DNA of 64,000 nt from Rhizobium sp. CB3090 (lineage in GTDB: Bacteria; Pseudomonadota; Alphaproteobacteria; Rhizobiales; Rhizobiaceae): assembly GCF_029714285.1 (NCBI RefSeq), contig NZ_CP121662.1, forward strand, positions 2,046,001 through 2,110,000, given 5' to 3'. Below are positions 35,242 to 46,066 of this stretch, piece after piece. Under the pieces are notes generated by a model. It was not told the origin of the DNA. It worked only from the letters and a program-made list of their open reading frames with translations, and searched no databases. Every line of letters begins with the position of its first letter. Position 1 is the stretch's first letter. The position numbers and the translations under genes are program-made.

Positions 35242-36279
35242 TCAAATCCAGTCCATCACCACCTTGCCGGAATTACCGGAACGCATAGCTTCGAAGCCGT
35301 CGCGGAAATCATCGATTTTGATGCGGTGAGTAATGACGGGCGAGACGTCGAGGCCGCCTTGAACGAATGCGATCATCTTATACCAGGTCTCGAACATCTC
35401 GCGTCCGTAGATGCCCTTCAGATTAAGCATCTTGAAAATCACCTTGTTCCAGTCGATCTCGAAGCCGGCCGGCGCGATGCCGAGAATGGCGATCTTGCCG
35501 CCATTGTTCATCTTGTCGATCATGTCGCGGAAGGCGGGCGCCGCACCCGACATTTCCAGACCGACATCAAAACCTTCGGTCATGCCGATGGACTTCATCA
35601 CATCGGCAAGATTTTCTTTTGAGGCATCGACGACATGCTCGATGCCGAGCTTGCGGGCGAGCGCCAGCCGGTTGGGATTGATATCTGTGATGACCACCTT
35701 GCGCGCGCCGGAACGCTTGGCGACCATGGCGCCCATGATACCAATCGGCCCCGCGCCCGTGACCAGCACGTCCTCGCCCACGAGATCGAAGGAAAGCGCG
35801 GTATGCACTGCATTACCGAAGGGATCGAAGATCGCCGCGACTTCATCCGGAATATCGTCGGGGATCTGCACGACATTGGATTCCGGAATGCAGACGAATT
35901 CGCCGAAAGAACCGGGACGATTGACCCCAACGCCCTGCGTATTGCGGCAGAGATGCCCCCTGCCCGCCCGGCAGTTACGGCACTTGCCGCAGACGATATG
36001 TCCCTCGCCGGAGACACGCTCACCGACATGATATTTCGTGACCGCCGAGCCGATCTCGGCAATTTCGCCGCAGAATTCATGGCCGACGACCATTGGCACC
36101 GGAATCGTCTTCTGCGCCCATTGGTCCCAATTCCAAATATGAACATCCGTCCCGCAGATCGCCGATTTCCGGACCCGGATCAGCACATCGTTCGGCCCGA
36201 CCTCCGGAACCGGAACATGCTCCATCCACAGCCCGACTTCCGGCTTCGATTTGACCAGGGCCTTCATCATGTTCGACAT
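35242..36279 (-). CDS. tdh: L-threonine 3-dehydrogenase
   Basis: A 345-residue zinc-dependent medium-chain dehydrogenase: NAD oxidises L-threonine to 2-amino-3-ketobutyrate. The catalytic zinc site has Cys42 (ICGTDVH) and His67-Glu68 (GHEFCGE), the structural zinc site has Cys97, Cys100, Cys103 and Cys111, and the NAD fold has GAGPIGIMG. It lies 21 bases after kbl on the same strand; kbl then splits the product to glycine and acetyl-CoA, so the pair makes a threonine catabolism operon. The length matches E. coli Tdh. Confidence 0.95.
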   Translation of the reverse strand: MSNMMKALVKSKPEVGLWMEHVPVPEVGPNDVLIRVRKSAICGTDVHIWNWDQWAQKTIPVPMVVGHEFCGEIAEIGSAVTKYHVGERVSGEGHIVCGKCRNCRAGRGHLCRNTQGVGVNRPGSFGEFVCIPESNVVQIPDDIPDEVAAIFDPFGNAVHTALSFDLVGEDVLVTGAGPIGIMGAMVAKRSGARKVVITDINPNRLALARKLGIEHVVDASKENLADVMKSIGMTEGFDVGLEMSGAAPAFRDMIDKMNNGGKIAILGIAPAGFEIDWNKVIFKMLNLKGIYGREMFETWYKMIAFVQGGLDVSPVITHRIKIDDFRDGFEAMRSGNSGKVVMDWI

Positions 36280-36300
36280 GAGCTGTCGTCTCCAACCGAT

Positions 36301-37488
<1,188 letters not shown>

Positions 37489-37594
37489 GATGAACGCGCT
37501 TTCTCGAAAAGAGATGGAACCATCTTACGACGACATCATCGAATTAGCACATCTCGCATTGGTGACATACAGATATGCAAGGGGAGAGATATCG

Positions 37595-37840
37595 ATGGCA
37601 CTTTATATTCGTGATGCGGAAGTGAACTCTTTAGCCAACGAAATTCGAAAATTGACAAAAGCGCCCACGAAAACGGAGGCGGTTCGCCAAGCGCTGAAAC
37701 ACGAGCTTGCACGCGTACGGCAGGAGCTTCCTCTGCACGACCGACTTACGCGTGCCAAAGCAATGGCCGATGCACTAGGCCCCAATGACCCTAGTTTCGA
37801 TATGAAGGCGTTTGCTGATGAAATGTGGGACGATGCCTGA
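37595..37840 (+). CDS. VapB-type (Rv0623-like) antitoxin, apparently orphan
   Basis: An 81-residue protein, MALYIRDAEVNSLANEIRKLTKAPTKTEAVRQAL, the Rv0623/PSK-type ribbon-helix-helix antitoxin layout, with a C-terminal toxin-binding tail ([15 protein letters not shown]). VapB proteins neutralise PIN-domain RNase toxins (VapC) and repress their operon. I chose the ATG at 37595 because it has an AGGGGAGAG ribosome site and matches the family start; a longer frame from 37472 is not family-like. No vapC follows: the bases after the stop do not encode a PIN domain, and only a short frame lies there. It may be a leftover or a partner for a toxin elsewhere. Confidence 0.7.
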   Translation: MALYIRDAEVNSLANEIRKLTKAPTKTEAVRQALKHELARVRQELPLHDRLTRAKAMADALGPNDPSFDMKAFADEMWDDA

Positions 37841-38045
37841 TGCTTTTCTCGGAGCTTCGTGGACACGCCCCGAAAAGCAGGAAGAGCAGTCCAACAAAGA
37901 TAGTGGCCGCGTCGGGTAAGATGCGATAGAAGTTGAATACGCCTGCGCCAAGACCCTGAATGTGGGCTTGCTCTACAAGGGCAATGATTTCGCTCTCAAC
38001 GATATCGGTTAACGGAAAACGCGCCCGCCGCTCATCCTTCTTCAA
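37791..38045 (-). CDS. Uncertain small ORF after recQ
   Basis: An 84-codon frame starting inside the end of recQ (ATG at 38045, 14 bases before the recQ stop), reading [19 protein letters not shown] then a hydrophobic stretch ([13 protein letters not shown]) and overlapping the end of the antitoxin gene on the other strand. It could be translated by coupling with recQ, but nothing else supports it, so I mark it as uncertain. Confidence 0.25.
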   Translation of the reverse strand: MKKDERRARFPLTDIVESEIIALVEQAHIQGLGAGVFNFYRILPDAATIFVGLLFLLFGACPRSSEKSIRHRPTFHQQTPSYRN

Positions 38046-39912
38046 ACGCTCGGATCACCTTCAAGAACGCATCTCCATAGCGCTCTAACTTCGACTGTCC
38101 CACACCCGAAATTCCCAATAGAGTATCGCGGCTCGTCGGCCGCTCCGTGGCAAAGGCAATCAGCGTCGTATCCGGGAAAACGACGTAGGGCGGCACGCTG
38201 AGCGCCTTGGCGATCCTGGCGCGCTCGCTTCTCAACGCCTCGAACAGCGGCTGGACCTCGCTCGACAGGCTTGACTGTCGCTTCTCGATCCGCGCCGCCT
38301 TTTTGGTGCGACGGCCTGCTTCGGGCCTATCCTTGCGGAAGAAAACCTGGCGCTCGCGTTTGAACACCGCCCGCGCCTCCGGCTCCAGCTTCATCGCGCC
38401 GAAAGCAGCATGATCGATGCTGACAAAGCCGCTTGCCAGCAATTGACGGAAGACGGACTGCCAGGTGCGGGCGGGAATATCTTTGCCGGCTCCGAAAACC
38501 GGCATGTTCACATGACCGAAACGCTCGGTCTTCTCATTGACCGTCCCCATCAGCACGTCGATGACATGGCCGGTGCCGAAACGCTCGCCCGTACGGTAGA
38601 CCGCGGCAAGCGCCTTGATCGCCGCTTCCGTGCCGTCCCAGGTCTCGACCGGTTTCAAACAGGTGTCGCAATTGCCGCAGCCACTGCCATGCCCCTCGCC
38701 AAAATGCGCAAGGATCGCCTGGCGCCGGCAGCCGGTCGTCTCACAGATTGCGAGCAATGCGTTGAGCTTGGCGCGTTCCACACGCTTGATCTCTTCAGCC
38801 GCATTGCCCTCGTCGATCATCCGCCGCCGCTGGATAACGTCGGCCATGCCATAGGCCATCCAGACTTCGGACGGTAAGCCGTCACGCCCCGCGCGTCCCG
38901 TCTCCTGATAATAGGCTTCGACGGAACCGGGCAGATCGAGATGGGCGACATAGCGCACGTTCGGCTTGTCTATGCCCATTCCGAAGGCCACCGTCGCCAC
39001 AAGGCAAAGATCCTCTTCCTTCAAGAAGGCATCCTGATTGGCATCGCGGACCGACCGATCCATGCCGGCATGATAGGCAAGCGCGCGAATGCCCTGCCCG
39101 TTCAACCACGCCGCCGTATCCTCGACCTTCGCCCGCGACAGGCAGTAGACGATACCGCTATCGCCGCGATGACCTTCGAGGAAACGCAGCAATTGCTGGC
39201 GCGGCTGATCGCGCTCGACGATCTCATAGGTGATGTTCGGCCGGTCGAAGCTGGTGGTAAAAACCTTGGCGTTATCGAGCGCCAGCCTCTCGATGATATC
39301 GTCGCGCGTGTGCGGATCGGCCGTCGCCGTCAAGGCGATGCGCGGCACGTCGGGAAAGAGCTCCGCAAGCCGGCCGAGATCACGGTATTCCGGCCGGAAA
39401 TCATGTCCCCATTGCGAGACGCAATGCGCCTCGTCGATGGCGAACAAGGCGATCTTCGCCCTGGCGATCATCTGGCCGAAGCCATCGGTCAAGATGCGTT
39501 CGGGCGTGACATAGAGCAGATCGAGCGTGCCGCTGGAGATGGCGCGATAGACCTCACTTGCTTCTTCGCGCGACAAAGACGAATTCAACGCCGCCGCGCG
39601 GATGCCAAGCTGCTTCATCGCTTCGACCTGGTCGCGCATCAGGGCGATCAATGGCGAAACGACGATGCCGACGCCGTCGCGGCACAAGGCCGGAATCTGG
39701 AAGCAAAGGGATTTGCCGGCGCCGGTCGGAAACAGCACGACCGCATCGCCGCCGGAAACCACATGGTCGACCACTTGCTGCTGCTTGCCGCGAAAAGCGG
39801 AATAGCCATAGACCCGCTTGAGGATGTCGAGGGGTGCGGCTCCCGAATTGTCTCTCCCGAACAGCGCATCATCGGCGGAAAACCGCGGCTCCTGTCGATC
39901 TGGCTGTGACAT
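38032..39912 (-). CDS. recQ: ATP-dependent DNA helicase RecQ
   Basis: A 626-residue helicase. Q-motif region, Walker A GAGKS at 64-68, DEAH at 160-163, ATP motif ALTATAD, HQ-type RQC zinc region with four cysteines (CETTGCRRQ...CGNCDTC), and a C-terminal HRDC domain ([24 protein letters not shown]). It unwinds recombination and replication intermediates in the RecF pathway. It begins six bases after dnaG on the same strand, which suggests dnaG-recQ co-transcription. Frame intact. Confidence 0.95.
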   Translation of the reverse strand: MSQPDRQEPRFSADDALFGRDNSGAAPLDILKRVYGYSAFRGKQQQVVDHVVSGGDAVVLFPTGAGKSLCFQIPALCRDGVGIVVSPLIALMRDQVEAMKQLGIRAAALNSSLSREEASEVYRAISSGTLDLLYVTPERILTDGFGQMIARAKIALFAIDEAHCVSQWGHDFRPEYRDLGRLAELFPDVPRIALTATADPHTRDDIIERLALDNAKVFTTSFDRPNITYEIVERDQPRQQLLRFLEGHRGDSGIVYCLSRAKVEDTAAWLNGQGIRALAYHAGMDRSVRDANQDAFLKEEDLCLVATVAFGMGIDKPNVRYVAHLDLPGSVEAYYQETGRAGRDGLPSEVWMAYGMADVIQRRRMIDEGNAAEEIKRVERAKLNALLAICETTGCRRQAILAHFGEGHGSGCGNCDTCLKPVETWDGTEAAIKALAAVYRTGERFGTGHVIDVLMGTVNEKTERFGHVNMPVFGAGKDIPARTWQSVFRQLLASGFVSIDHAAFGAMKLEPEARAVFKRERQVFFRKDRPEAGRRTKKAARIEKRQSSLSSEVQPLFEALRSERARIAKALSVPPYVVFPDTTLIAFATERPTSRDTLLGISGVGQSKLERYGDAFLKVIRAFEEG

Positions 39913-39918
39913 CTATCC

Positions 39919-41913
39919 CTATTTCCCCGCGGCCCCTTTGATGCGGCCGGAAAGCACACCAAAGCCATCGATGATCGCCTCCTGGTTTTCCAGGCGTAAA
40001 GCTTCAAGCTGCACTTCCTGCAAAGCGCGCATCAACTGTTCGATAAGGTCGCCGTCGCCCTCCTCCGTTGCCTCCGCGATCGCGCTTTGCAGCTCTATCT
40101 TATGCCAACGCAGCGCTTTCGAGCGCTTGTGGAGCGCAAGCGCTTGGCGATAGCCCTCGCGTGCATCTTCGGTGGCGGCTTCCTCGGTCGCCGTCCAGAG
40201 GCGGGCGTTGCGCACCTGCTGGTCGAGGCTCTTCAGCAATGCGGCGAAACCCTGCTCCTCCAGGGCCTCGAGCAGCCGCTCGCGATTGAGCTGCGGACCG
40301 GCCATGGCTGCTGCCGTACCAAGCATGGCGGACCACAGACGCTGCAATTCGCGGCTTTCGTAATCGATCGCGGCGATCTCATCATATTCGTCCTGCAGCA
40401 GCGCCGGATGATTGACGATGGTCAACGCCAAAACGCTCTCGCGCAGTCCCGGTATATCTTGATGACCCTTGATCATCCCCGACCGCATCAAGCGATCGGT
40501 CGCCTTGGTGTTGGTGCCCGGTTGCCGATCTCGGCCCGGCCCGCCGCGGCCACCGAAATTGCGGCCGTTGCCGTCGCGGGAAAAACCGCGCCCCTGCTGA
40601 TTGCCGCCGCCACGCTGAAACTGTGGCTGGAACAGCCCGTTCAGCCGATCGCGCATGTCCTGCTGATAATGCCGGCGGACATTCTCGTCCGATATGACCG
40701 AAACCATCTGCTTCAGCCGCGCCTCAAGCTCGGCGCGCGCCTCGGGAGTGTCGAAGGTGCCGATGCCCGCTTCGCGGCTCCAGATCATTTCCGCCAACGG
40801 CTTTGCCTGCGCCATCACCTTGTCGAAGGGCGCGCGACCGTCGTGGCGAACGAGATCGTCCGGATCCTTGCCGTCGGGCAGCAGCGCGAAGCGCACGGTG
40901 CGGCCCGGCTTGATATGCGGTAGCGCCAGATCGGCGGCGCGATTGGCAGCGCGAATGCCGGCGCCGTCGCCGTCGAAGCAGAGCACCGGCTGGGGTGTCA
41001 TCTTCCACAGCAGTTCGAGCTGGTTTTCCGTCAGCGCCGTGCCGAGCGGCGCGACCGCGTTCTCGACGCCAGCCTGATGCAGCGCGATGACGTCCATATA
41101 GCCTTCGACGGCGATGATCGTCCCGGCGCCGTCATTCCCCTGGGCGGCACGGCGCGCACGCGTGAAATTATAGAGCACATTGCCCTTGTGAAAGAGTTCG
41201 GTCTCATTGGAATTGAGATATTTGGCCGGCGCATCCGGCGACATGGCACGGCCGCCGAAGGCGATCACCTTTTCACGCGAAGACAGGATCGGGAACATGA
41301 TGCGGTCGCGGAAACGGTCGTAGGAGACTGGCACATTCTCGTGCACGACCAGGCCACAAGCTTCCATCTGCTCTTTCAACACGCCCTTGCCGGCTAAGAA
41401 CTCCTTGAGCGCATTGCGGCTGTCCGGCGAGTAGCCGAGGCGGAAAGTCTCGATAGTGCGGCCGGTCAGACCCCGGTCGCGCAGATAGGCACGCGCCCTC
41501 GCCCCGTTTGCCGCCTGGAGCTGATCTTGAAAGAACTGCGTCGCCATTTCCATGACGTCGAGCAGGGATGTGCGTTCCTTTTGCCGCTTGGCCTCCATAG
41601 GATCGGCGACCGGCATGGGAACGCCCGCCATATCGGCAATCTGCTGCACCGCTTCGGGAAAGCTGAGCCCCTCGATCTCGGTCAGAAAACGGAAATGATC
41701 GCCTGTAACGCCGCAACCGAAACAGTGATAACGGCCCTTGCGGTCCTCGCAGTGGAAGCTCGGCGACTTTTCGCCATGGAACGGGCAGCAGGCCCAGTAA
41801 TCGCCGCGCGGCACATTGGTCTTGCGCCGATCCCAGGTCACGCGTCGACCGATCACGTCCGAAATGGGAACGCGGTCGCGAATCTCATCGAGAAACGTAT
41901 TGGAAAATCGCAT
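39919..41913 (-). CDS. dnaG: DNA primase
   Basis: A 664-residue primase. N-terminal CHC2 zinc finger with Cys43, His46, Cys64 and Cys67 (CCPFHGEKSPSFHC...RYHCFGC), the primase core KVIAFGGRAMSPDAPAKYLNS, and a Toprim domain (TIIAVEGYMDVIALHQAG, VLCFDGDGAG) with the metal-binding acidic residues. A Gly/Arg/Asn-rich stretch (GGGNQQGRGFSRDGNGRNFGGRGGPGRD) separates core and C-terminal helicase-binding domain. It makes RNA primers. The promoter should be in the 570-base gap to the right. Confidence 0.96.
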   Translation of the reverse strand: MRFSNTFLDEIRDRVPISDVIGRRVTWDRRKTNVPRGDYWACCPFHGEKSPSFHCEDRKGRYHCFGCGVTGDHFRFLTEIEGLSFPEAVQQIADMAGVPMPVADPMEAKRQKERTSLLDVMEMATQFFQDQLQAANGARARAYLRDRGLTGRTIETFRLGYSPDSRNALKEFLAGKGVLKEQMEACGLVVHENVPVSYDRFRDRIMFPILSSREKVIAFGGRAMSPDAPAKYLNSNETELFHKGNVLYNFTRARRAAQGNDGAGTIIAVEGYMDVIALHQAGVENAVAPLGTALTENQLELLWKMTPQPVLCFDGDGAGIRAANRAADLALPHIKPGRTVRFALLPDGKDPDDLVRHDGRAPFDKVMAQAKPLAEMIWSREAGIGTFDTPEARAELEARLKQMVSVISDENVRRHYQQDMRDRLNGLFQPQFQRGGGNQQGRGFSRDGNGRNFGGRGGPGRDRQPGTNTKATDRLMRSGMIKGHQDIPGLRESVLALTIVNHPALLQDEYDEIAAIDYESRELQRLWSAMLGTAAAMAGPQLNRERLLEALEEQGFAALLKSLDQQVRNARLWTATEEAATEDAREGYRQALALHKRSKALRWHKIELQSAIAEATEEGDGDLIEQLMRALQEVQLEALRLENQEAIIDGFGVLSGRIKGAAGK

Positions 41914-42483
41914 GACTACCTCTGGCTTGCCCCCATATAATCAGGAACGCGGCGCATTACCACGAGAACCAGCCACCACGCCCGCTATTCACAGCCCTCT
42001 TCGCTGTATGGCCGAATTCAACCTTTCCGATCACAACTCCGTGAAAACTTCGGCGTCGTTCATGTTCGCGCACCCATTTGAAAGTCGGTTTTGGCATGAT
42101 CTCAAGCAGGGTCCAGCCAAAAGCTTTGCAGCTTATATCTGCATCGCAGCAACCCGGCAGCACAGCCTGACCGTGCAAATAATCTCGCAAAAGCAAAGAG
42201 TTACTAAGAGGCAGATTGAATAATTAAGGGCATAAAGCGACAAAGGCAGCAATCATTGTCGGGATTCGAAGGCGCCCGGTCTCGCCTGCTGGTGGCGCTT
42301 TTGCGGCATAGTTCGTAAGCCAAACATTATTTTTTTGTAATTTGATTGTTGGTGTGCGGCGCAATAGCGTTCTTCTCACGGGACGAGACAAGCCGGCGAA
42401 CAAATGGTTCGCGACGCGACATGCCTAGACGTCCCGACGAACGGGAAGCCAGAGGTACAGGTTTCCAGTTTAGGAGAATCCGA
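41914..42483. other. Intergenic region upstream of dnaG
   Basis: No convincing gene. Short antisense and forward frames have no protein-like features. Promoters for dnaG (leftward) and for the small secreted protein (rightward) are expected here. Confidence 0.4.
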
Positions 42484-42720
42484 ATGCGCGTTCTGCTCGT
42501 ACCCTTCGCTGCCGCTGCCCTCTTCGCCACAGCTACCTATAGCTCGGCTACGACAACGCAGAGTGTAGCGCCGGCGGTGACGACGAGCGTGCTTTATGCT
42601 GGGGCCGACTATCAGGTGCCCATTGATATGAAAGTTCCGGCCCTCAAAGCCGGCATAAAGGTTCAGATGCTCTGGTCGCAGACACAAGACACGCCGCGGC
42701 AAATCAGGATCATCAGGTAA
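42484..42720 (+). CDS. Small secreted protein, unknown
   Basis: A 78-residue protein with a signal peptide (MRVLLVPFAAAALFATATYSSA) and a short mature part ending MLWSQTQDTPRQIRIIR. The ATG at 42484 has a TAGGAGAAT ribosome site; an upstream ATG at 42346 is possible but has no export signal there. No motif is recognised. Two hairpins follow it (about 42738-42780 and 42844-42877), so it is a separate transcript. Confidence 0.55.
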   Translation: MRVLLVPFAAAALFATATYSSATTTQSVAPAVTTSVLYAGADYQVPIDMKVPALKAGIKVQMLWSQTQDTPRQIRIIR

Positions 42721-42843
42721 AGTTCACCCCATACTCAGGTGAGGCACCATCCCTACCCCCGGCGCCGCCTCACCTGGGTGCCTTTGCAATAGACGTTTGA
42801 TTTTTGGGCCCCACCCTGCGTCATCAAACGGCTGCAAAGCGCA

Positions 42844-42877
42844 AGAAGGCAGGAGCTCCCCCCAGCTCCTGCCTTCT
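42844..42877. terminator. Perfect 14-bp hairpin after the small secreted gene
   Basis: agaaggcaggagct (42844-42857) and agctcctgccttct (42864-42877) are exact complements around six C. A second, weaker stem (caggtgaggc with gcctcacctg, about 42738-42777) lies just upstream. Likely terminator of the small gene and/or barrier before 43013. Confidence 0.65.
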
Positions 42878-43012
42878 CTATTTCATCAGTTCATCAAACT
42901 TCCTGCCACGGCAATATATTAGTAACTTTGATTTTATCCGGCACCATCCAAATTCAATTGACAATTGACATTGCAAAACTGATGAATTCCCCGGCTCATC
43001 GGAAATCTCCAT

Positions 43013-43915
43013 ATGTCATTCGCTGCAGAAGAACTTGCCTCTGATCTTGGCTTCTTCACAATTGTTCTCGGCTGCTCGCGTGAGATGGTCGCCGCATACG
43101 TCGGCAATCCGCGCATGAGCTTGGTTTTTGCTTCCCAGCAACGTTGGCTGATGGCCCAAGCCGGCCTCGGACTGTATTATGGCGGTATCGACGGAGAGCA
43201 GCCGGGCTTTTATGCCCGCCGCTTTGCCGCTTACATTCTCAAACATGAGATCGCCAGCCACAATACGGCGCTGAGCTTTATGCAGGAAATGCTGGCCTAT
43301 CGCTATATGCGCTATCTTCCCGATTCACCGGACAAGCGTCTGCGGCCAATCGAGCCGACCGAAGCGGCGGCGGAACAACTCTCGAAATGGCTTTATATCC
43401 ATCTACTGGCGCTTGACAGCCTGGATGGTGGCCAGCGGATTGCAACTTTTGTCGAACGACCGGAACTCGTTGCCGCGCTGCAGCCGGCAATCGCATCCAG
43501 AATCATAGTCAGCGATCGGGTCCGTCATCCCGGCGAGACCTTCGATCTCTTCACCTGGGCAAATTCCGGCGGCGTCATAATGGATTATCTGATGTCCCGC
43601 ATCGGGGCGATGGATCCGGCGGCAGCGAGAATGGACATCGGCCCAATTTCGTTCAGCGAGATCCGCGACCGATTCCTGATCTCCAGAACGCATGTGAAGC
43701 GGCTGATGGGCAAGGCATCGGCTATGGGAAGCGTGGGCTGGGTCGGCAGTCCGGGCAAGAGCAACTTCTGGCTCTTACGCGGCTTCATTCAGGAGTATTG
43801 GGATTACCAGGCCGAAAAATTCGCCATAATCGGCAATGTCTGGGAAGAAATCGTCGGCGCGCAGCCAGAGCCCGCGCCGACAGTGCAACAAAGGCTTACT
43901 TCAGCAGCTCTTTGA
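43013..43915 (+). CDS. Conserved-type protein of unknown function with winged-helix-like C-terminus
   Basis: A 300-residue protein. The N-terminal two thirds are helical and Tyr-rich (FTIVLGCSREMVAAYVGNPRMS, FMQEMLAYRYMRYLP). The last third, SFSEIRDRFLISRTHVKRLMGKASAMGSVGWVG, looks like a winged helix. There is no signal peptide. It converges with the GatB/YqeY gene; their 3' ends overlap by 20 bases. It stands alone between two hairpins on the left and that gene. I do not know the family. A transcriptional regulator is possible. Confidence 0.55.
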   Translation: MSFAAEELASDLGFFTIVLGCSREMVAAYVGNPRMSLVFASQQRWLMAQAGLGLYYGGIDGEQPGFYARRFAAYILKHEIASHNTALSFMQEMLAYRYMRYLPDSPDKRLRPIEPTEAAAEQLSKWLYIHLLALDSLDGGQRIATFVERPELVAALQPAIASRIIVSDRVRHPGETFDLFTWANSGGVIMDYLMSRIGAMDPAAARMDIGPISFSEIRDRFLISRTHVKRLMGKASAMGSVGWVGSPGKSNFWLLRGFIQEYWDYQAEKFAIIGNVWEEIVGAQPEPAPTVQQRLTSAAL

Positions 43916-44348
43916 GGATTCCCGAAGCCTTGGCGAAGTCCATCTGCCCGGCATAGCGCTCGCGCAGGGCGGCGACGCACTTACCCATGTCCTTTAGACC
44001 CTGGGCGCCGAGCTCGGCCACGACGGCGACACAGATCTCGCGCACCTTCTCGTCGGAAAGCTGCTCAGGCATGAAGCCCTGGATGACGGCGATTTCCTCG
44101 CGTTCCTTGTCGGCCAGCTCCGGACGTCCGCCATCGATATAGATCTTCACCGACTCTTCGCGCTGCTTGATCATCTTGGCGAGCAACTGCAGAATCTCAT
44201 CGTCGCTCGCCTGTTCCTTGCCGAGACCGCGATTGGAGATGTCCTTGTCCTTGATCGCGGCGAGGATGAGGCGCACGGTCGAAAGCCTCGCCGCGTCCTT
44301 GGCTTTCATGGCATCCTTCTGGGCGGTGGAAAGCGTTTCGCGGATCAT
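43896..44348 (-). CDS. GatB/YqeY domain protein
   Basis: A 150-residue helical protein (MIRETLSTAQKDAMKAKDAARLSTVRLILAAIKDKDI...), the stand-alone YqeY form of the GatB C-terminal domain, which binds tRNA-like elements. It has the usual motifs RGLGKEQASDDEILQLLAKMIKQREESVKIYIDGGR and EQLSDEKVREICVAVV, and is full length. The role is unknown. In many genomes it lies near dnaG, rpoD or carA. Confidence 0.85.
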   Translation of the reverse strand: MIRETLSTAQKDAMKAKDAARLSTVRLILAAIKDKDISNRGLGKEQASDDEILQLLAKMIKQREESVKIYIDGGRPELADKEREEIAVIQGFMPEQLSDEKVREICVAVVAELGAQGLKDMGKCVAALRERYAGQMDFAKASGILKELLK

Positions 44349-44650
44349 GTCTTAAACTCCTTAAGCAGGCCGGCGACGATCGCCTGGCCTCTCTTTTCAC
44401 GTTGCCAGTCTCATAGACCATCAGCAGCAATCAATGCAATTACATCAGGTCGTCTCGAAAGCCGGCGAATTCCTTGGCGGGAAACGAACGGGGCGCATTG
44501 ACCGACACGCCTTGTTTGGCTATGTCCAGCACCTGCACATTAGATCGATATGAAGGTCTCAAGCCGCGACACACGTCGCCGGCTGCAATCTGCACAAACA
44601 TGGCGGAAGCCCACGGTCTTTTCAAGGCCGCGCACGACGCCGGAAACGGG
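44349..44650. other. Region between yqeY and carA
   Basis: The gap of about 300 bases holds the carA leader. Forward frames that extend carA upstream to 44474 exist but lack a family-like N-terminus. I see no clear attenuator. Confidence 0.4.
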
Positions 44651-45865
44651 ATGACAATGACCGCGACAGCCCCATGGACAACTGAAAAGCCGAGTGCCCT
44701 GCTCGTCCTCGCCGACGGCACCGTAATCGAAGGCAAAGGTATCGGCGCGACCGGCAAGGTCCAGGCCGAAGTCTGCTTCAACACGGCGCTGACCGGTTAC
44801 GAGGAGATCCTGACCGATCCTTCCTATCTCGGCCAGATCGTTACCTTCACCTTCCCCCATATCGGCAATGTCGGCACTAATGACGAAGACATCGAAGATC
44901 TGACGCCTGCCGCCCGGCACGGCGCCGTCGGCGTCATCTTCAAGGCCGATATCACCGATCCCTCGAACTACCGCGCTGCAAAGCATCTCGACCAGTGGCT
45001 GAAGGCTCGCGGCATCATCGGCATGTGCGGCATCGACACCCGCGCGCTGACCGCCTGGATCCGCGAGAACGGCATGCCTAACGGCGTTATCGCCCATGAT
45101 CCGAACGGCGTCTTCGATATCGAGCAGTTGAAGGCGGATGCGAAGTCCTGGAGCGGCCTGGAAGGCCTCGACCTCGCCAAGGTCGCCACGTCAGGACAAT
45201 CGTCGCAATGGTCGCAGACGCCCTGGATCTGGAACGAAGGCTACGGCGAACTTAACGCCGACGATGCCAAATATCACGTCGTCTGCCTCGATTACGGCGT
45301 CAAGCGCAATATCCTGCGCCTCTTCTCCGGCCTCGATTGCAAGGTTACCGTATTGCCGGCAACCGCATCTACCGATGATGTGCTGGCGTTGAAGCCGGAC
45401 GGCATTTTCCTGTCCAATGGCCCCGGCGACCCGGCGGCAACCGGCGAATATGCCGTTCCTGTCATCAAGGACCTGCTGAAAACCGAAATCCCGTTGTTCG
45501 GCATCTGCCTCGGCCACCAGATGCTCGGCCTGGCGCTCGGCGCCAAGACGGCGAAGATGCATCAGGGCCATCACGGCGCCAACCACCCGGTCAAGGATCA
45601 CACCACCGGCAAGGTTGAGATCGTCTCGATGAACCATGGCTTCGCAGTCGACTCGAACTCGCTTCCGCAGGGCGTTGAGGAGACTCACGTTTCGCTCTTC
45701 GACGGCAGCAATTGCGGCCTACGCGTTTCCGGCAAGCCAGTCTTTTCCGTGCAGCATCACCCGGAAGCGTCTCCGGGCCCGCAGGATAGCCATTACCTCT
45801 TCCGCCGCTTCGTCAGTCTCGTGCGCGAGAAGAAGGGCGAAGCAGCTTTGGCCGAGCGCGCCTGA
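44651..45865 (+). CDS. carA: Carbamoyl-phosphate synthase small subunit
   Basis: A 404-residue glutamine amidotransferase subunit. Catalytic Cys286 in FGICLGHQ, His370 and Glu372 in HHPEA. N-terminal domain with SALLVLADGTVIEGKGIGATG and ITGYEEILTDPSY-like NTALTGYEEILTDPSY. It hydrolyses glutamine and passes ammonia to CarB for arginine and pyrimidine synthesis. ATG at 44651 chosen (GGAAACGGG ribosome site); a longer frame to 44474 is unlikely. carB lies 7 kb away on the same strand, separated from it by several genes, as in other Rhizobiales. Confidence 0.97.
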   Translation: MTMTATAPWTTEKPSALLVLADGTVIEGKGIGATGKVQAEVCFNTALTGYEEILTDPSYLGQIVTFTFPHIGNVGTNDEDIEDLTPAARHGAVGVIFKADITDPSNYRAAKHLDQWLKARGIIGMCGIDTRALTAWIRENGMPNGVIAHDPNGVFDIEQLKADAKSWSGLEGLDLAKVATSGQSSQWSQTPWIWNEGYGELNADDAKYHVVCLDYGVKRNILRLFSGLDCKVTVLPATASTDDVLALKPDGIFLSNGPGDPAATGEYAVPVIKDLLKTEIPLFGICLGHQMLGLALGAKTAKMHQGHHGANHPVKDHTTGKVEIVSMNHGFAVDSNSLPQGVEETHVSLFDGSNCGLRVSGKPVFSVQHHPEASPGPQDSHYLFRRFVSLVREKKGEAALAERA

Positions 45866-45889
45866 GTGCATCAGCCGCATAACCGCATA

Positions 45890-45932
45890 AGAAAGCCTCG
45901 GATTGGCAATCAATCCGAGGCTTTCTTTTTTG
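45890..45932 (+). terminator. carA terminator
   Basis: agaaagcctcggatt (45890-45904) pairs perfectly with aatccgaggctttct (45912-45926) around seven bases, followed by a T-tract. It lies 24 bases after the carA stop codon. Confidence 0.85.
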
Positions 45933-45950
45933 CGTCAAGTTGGGAGGTAT

Positions 45951-46050
45951 AGAGCACTTCCAGGAAAAGTGCGCAGCGGTTTTCCGTCCGGATGCGCAAA
46001 CACAAAGGGAAAGAGCGGGAAAGCGATTCCGTGAAACGCTGAACCGCTCC
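45951..46050. repeat. RIME-like rhizobial repeat, copy 2
   Basis: Shares AAAAGTGCGCAGCGGTTTT and ATGCGCAAA with the repeat at 20100-20204. The order and spacing of these boxes are similar. It lies between carA and the EVE gene. Confidence 0.5.
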
Positions 46051-46066
46051 ATATCTTCACATCGGC

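Noticed and set aside
41957..42196. Minus-strand frame upstream of dnaG
   Set aside because: No ribosome site and no protein-like pattern. The sequence probably holds the dnaG promoter region.
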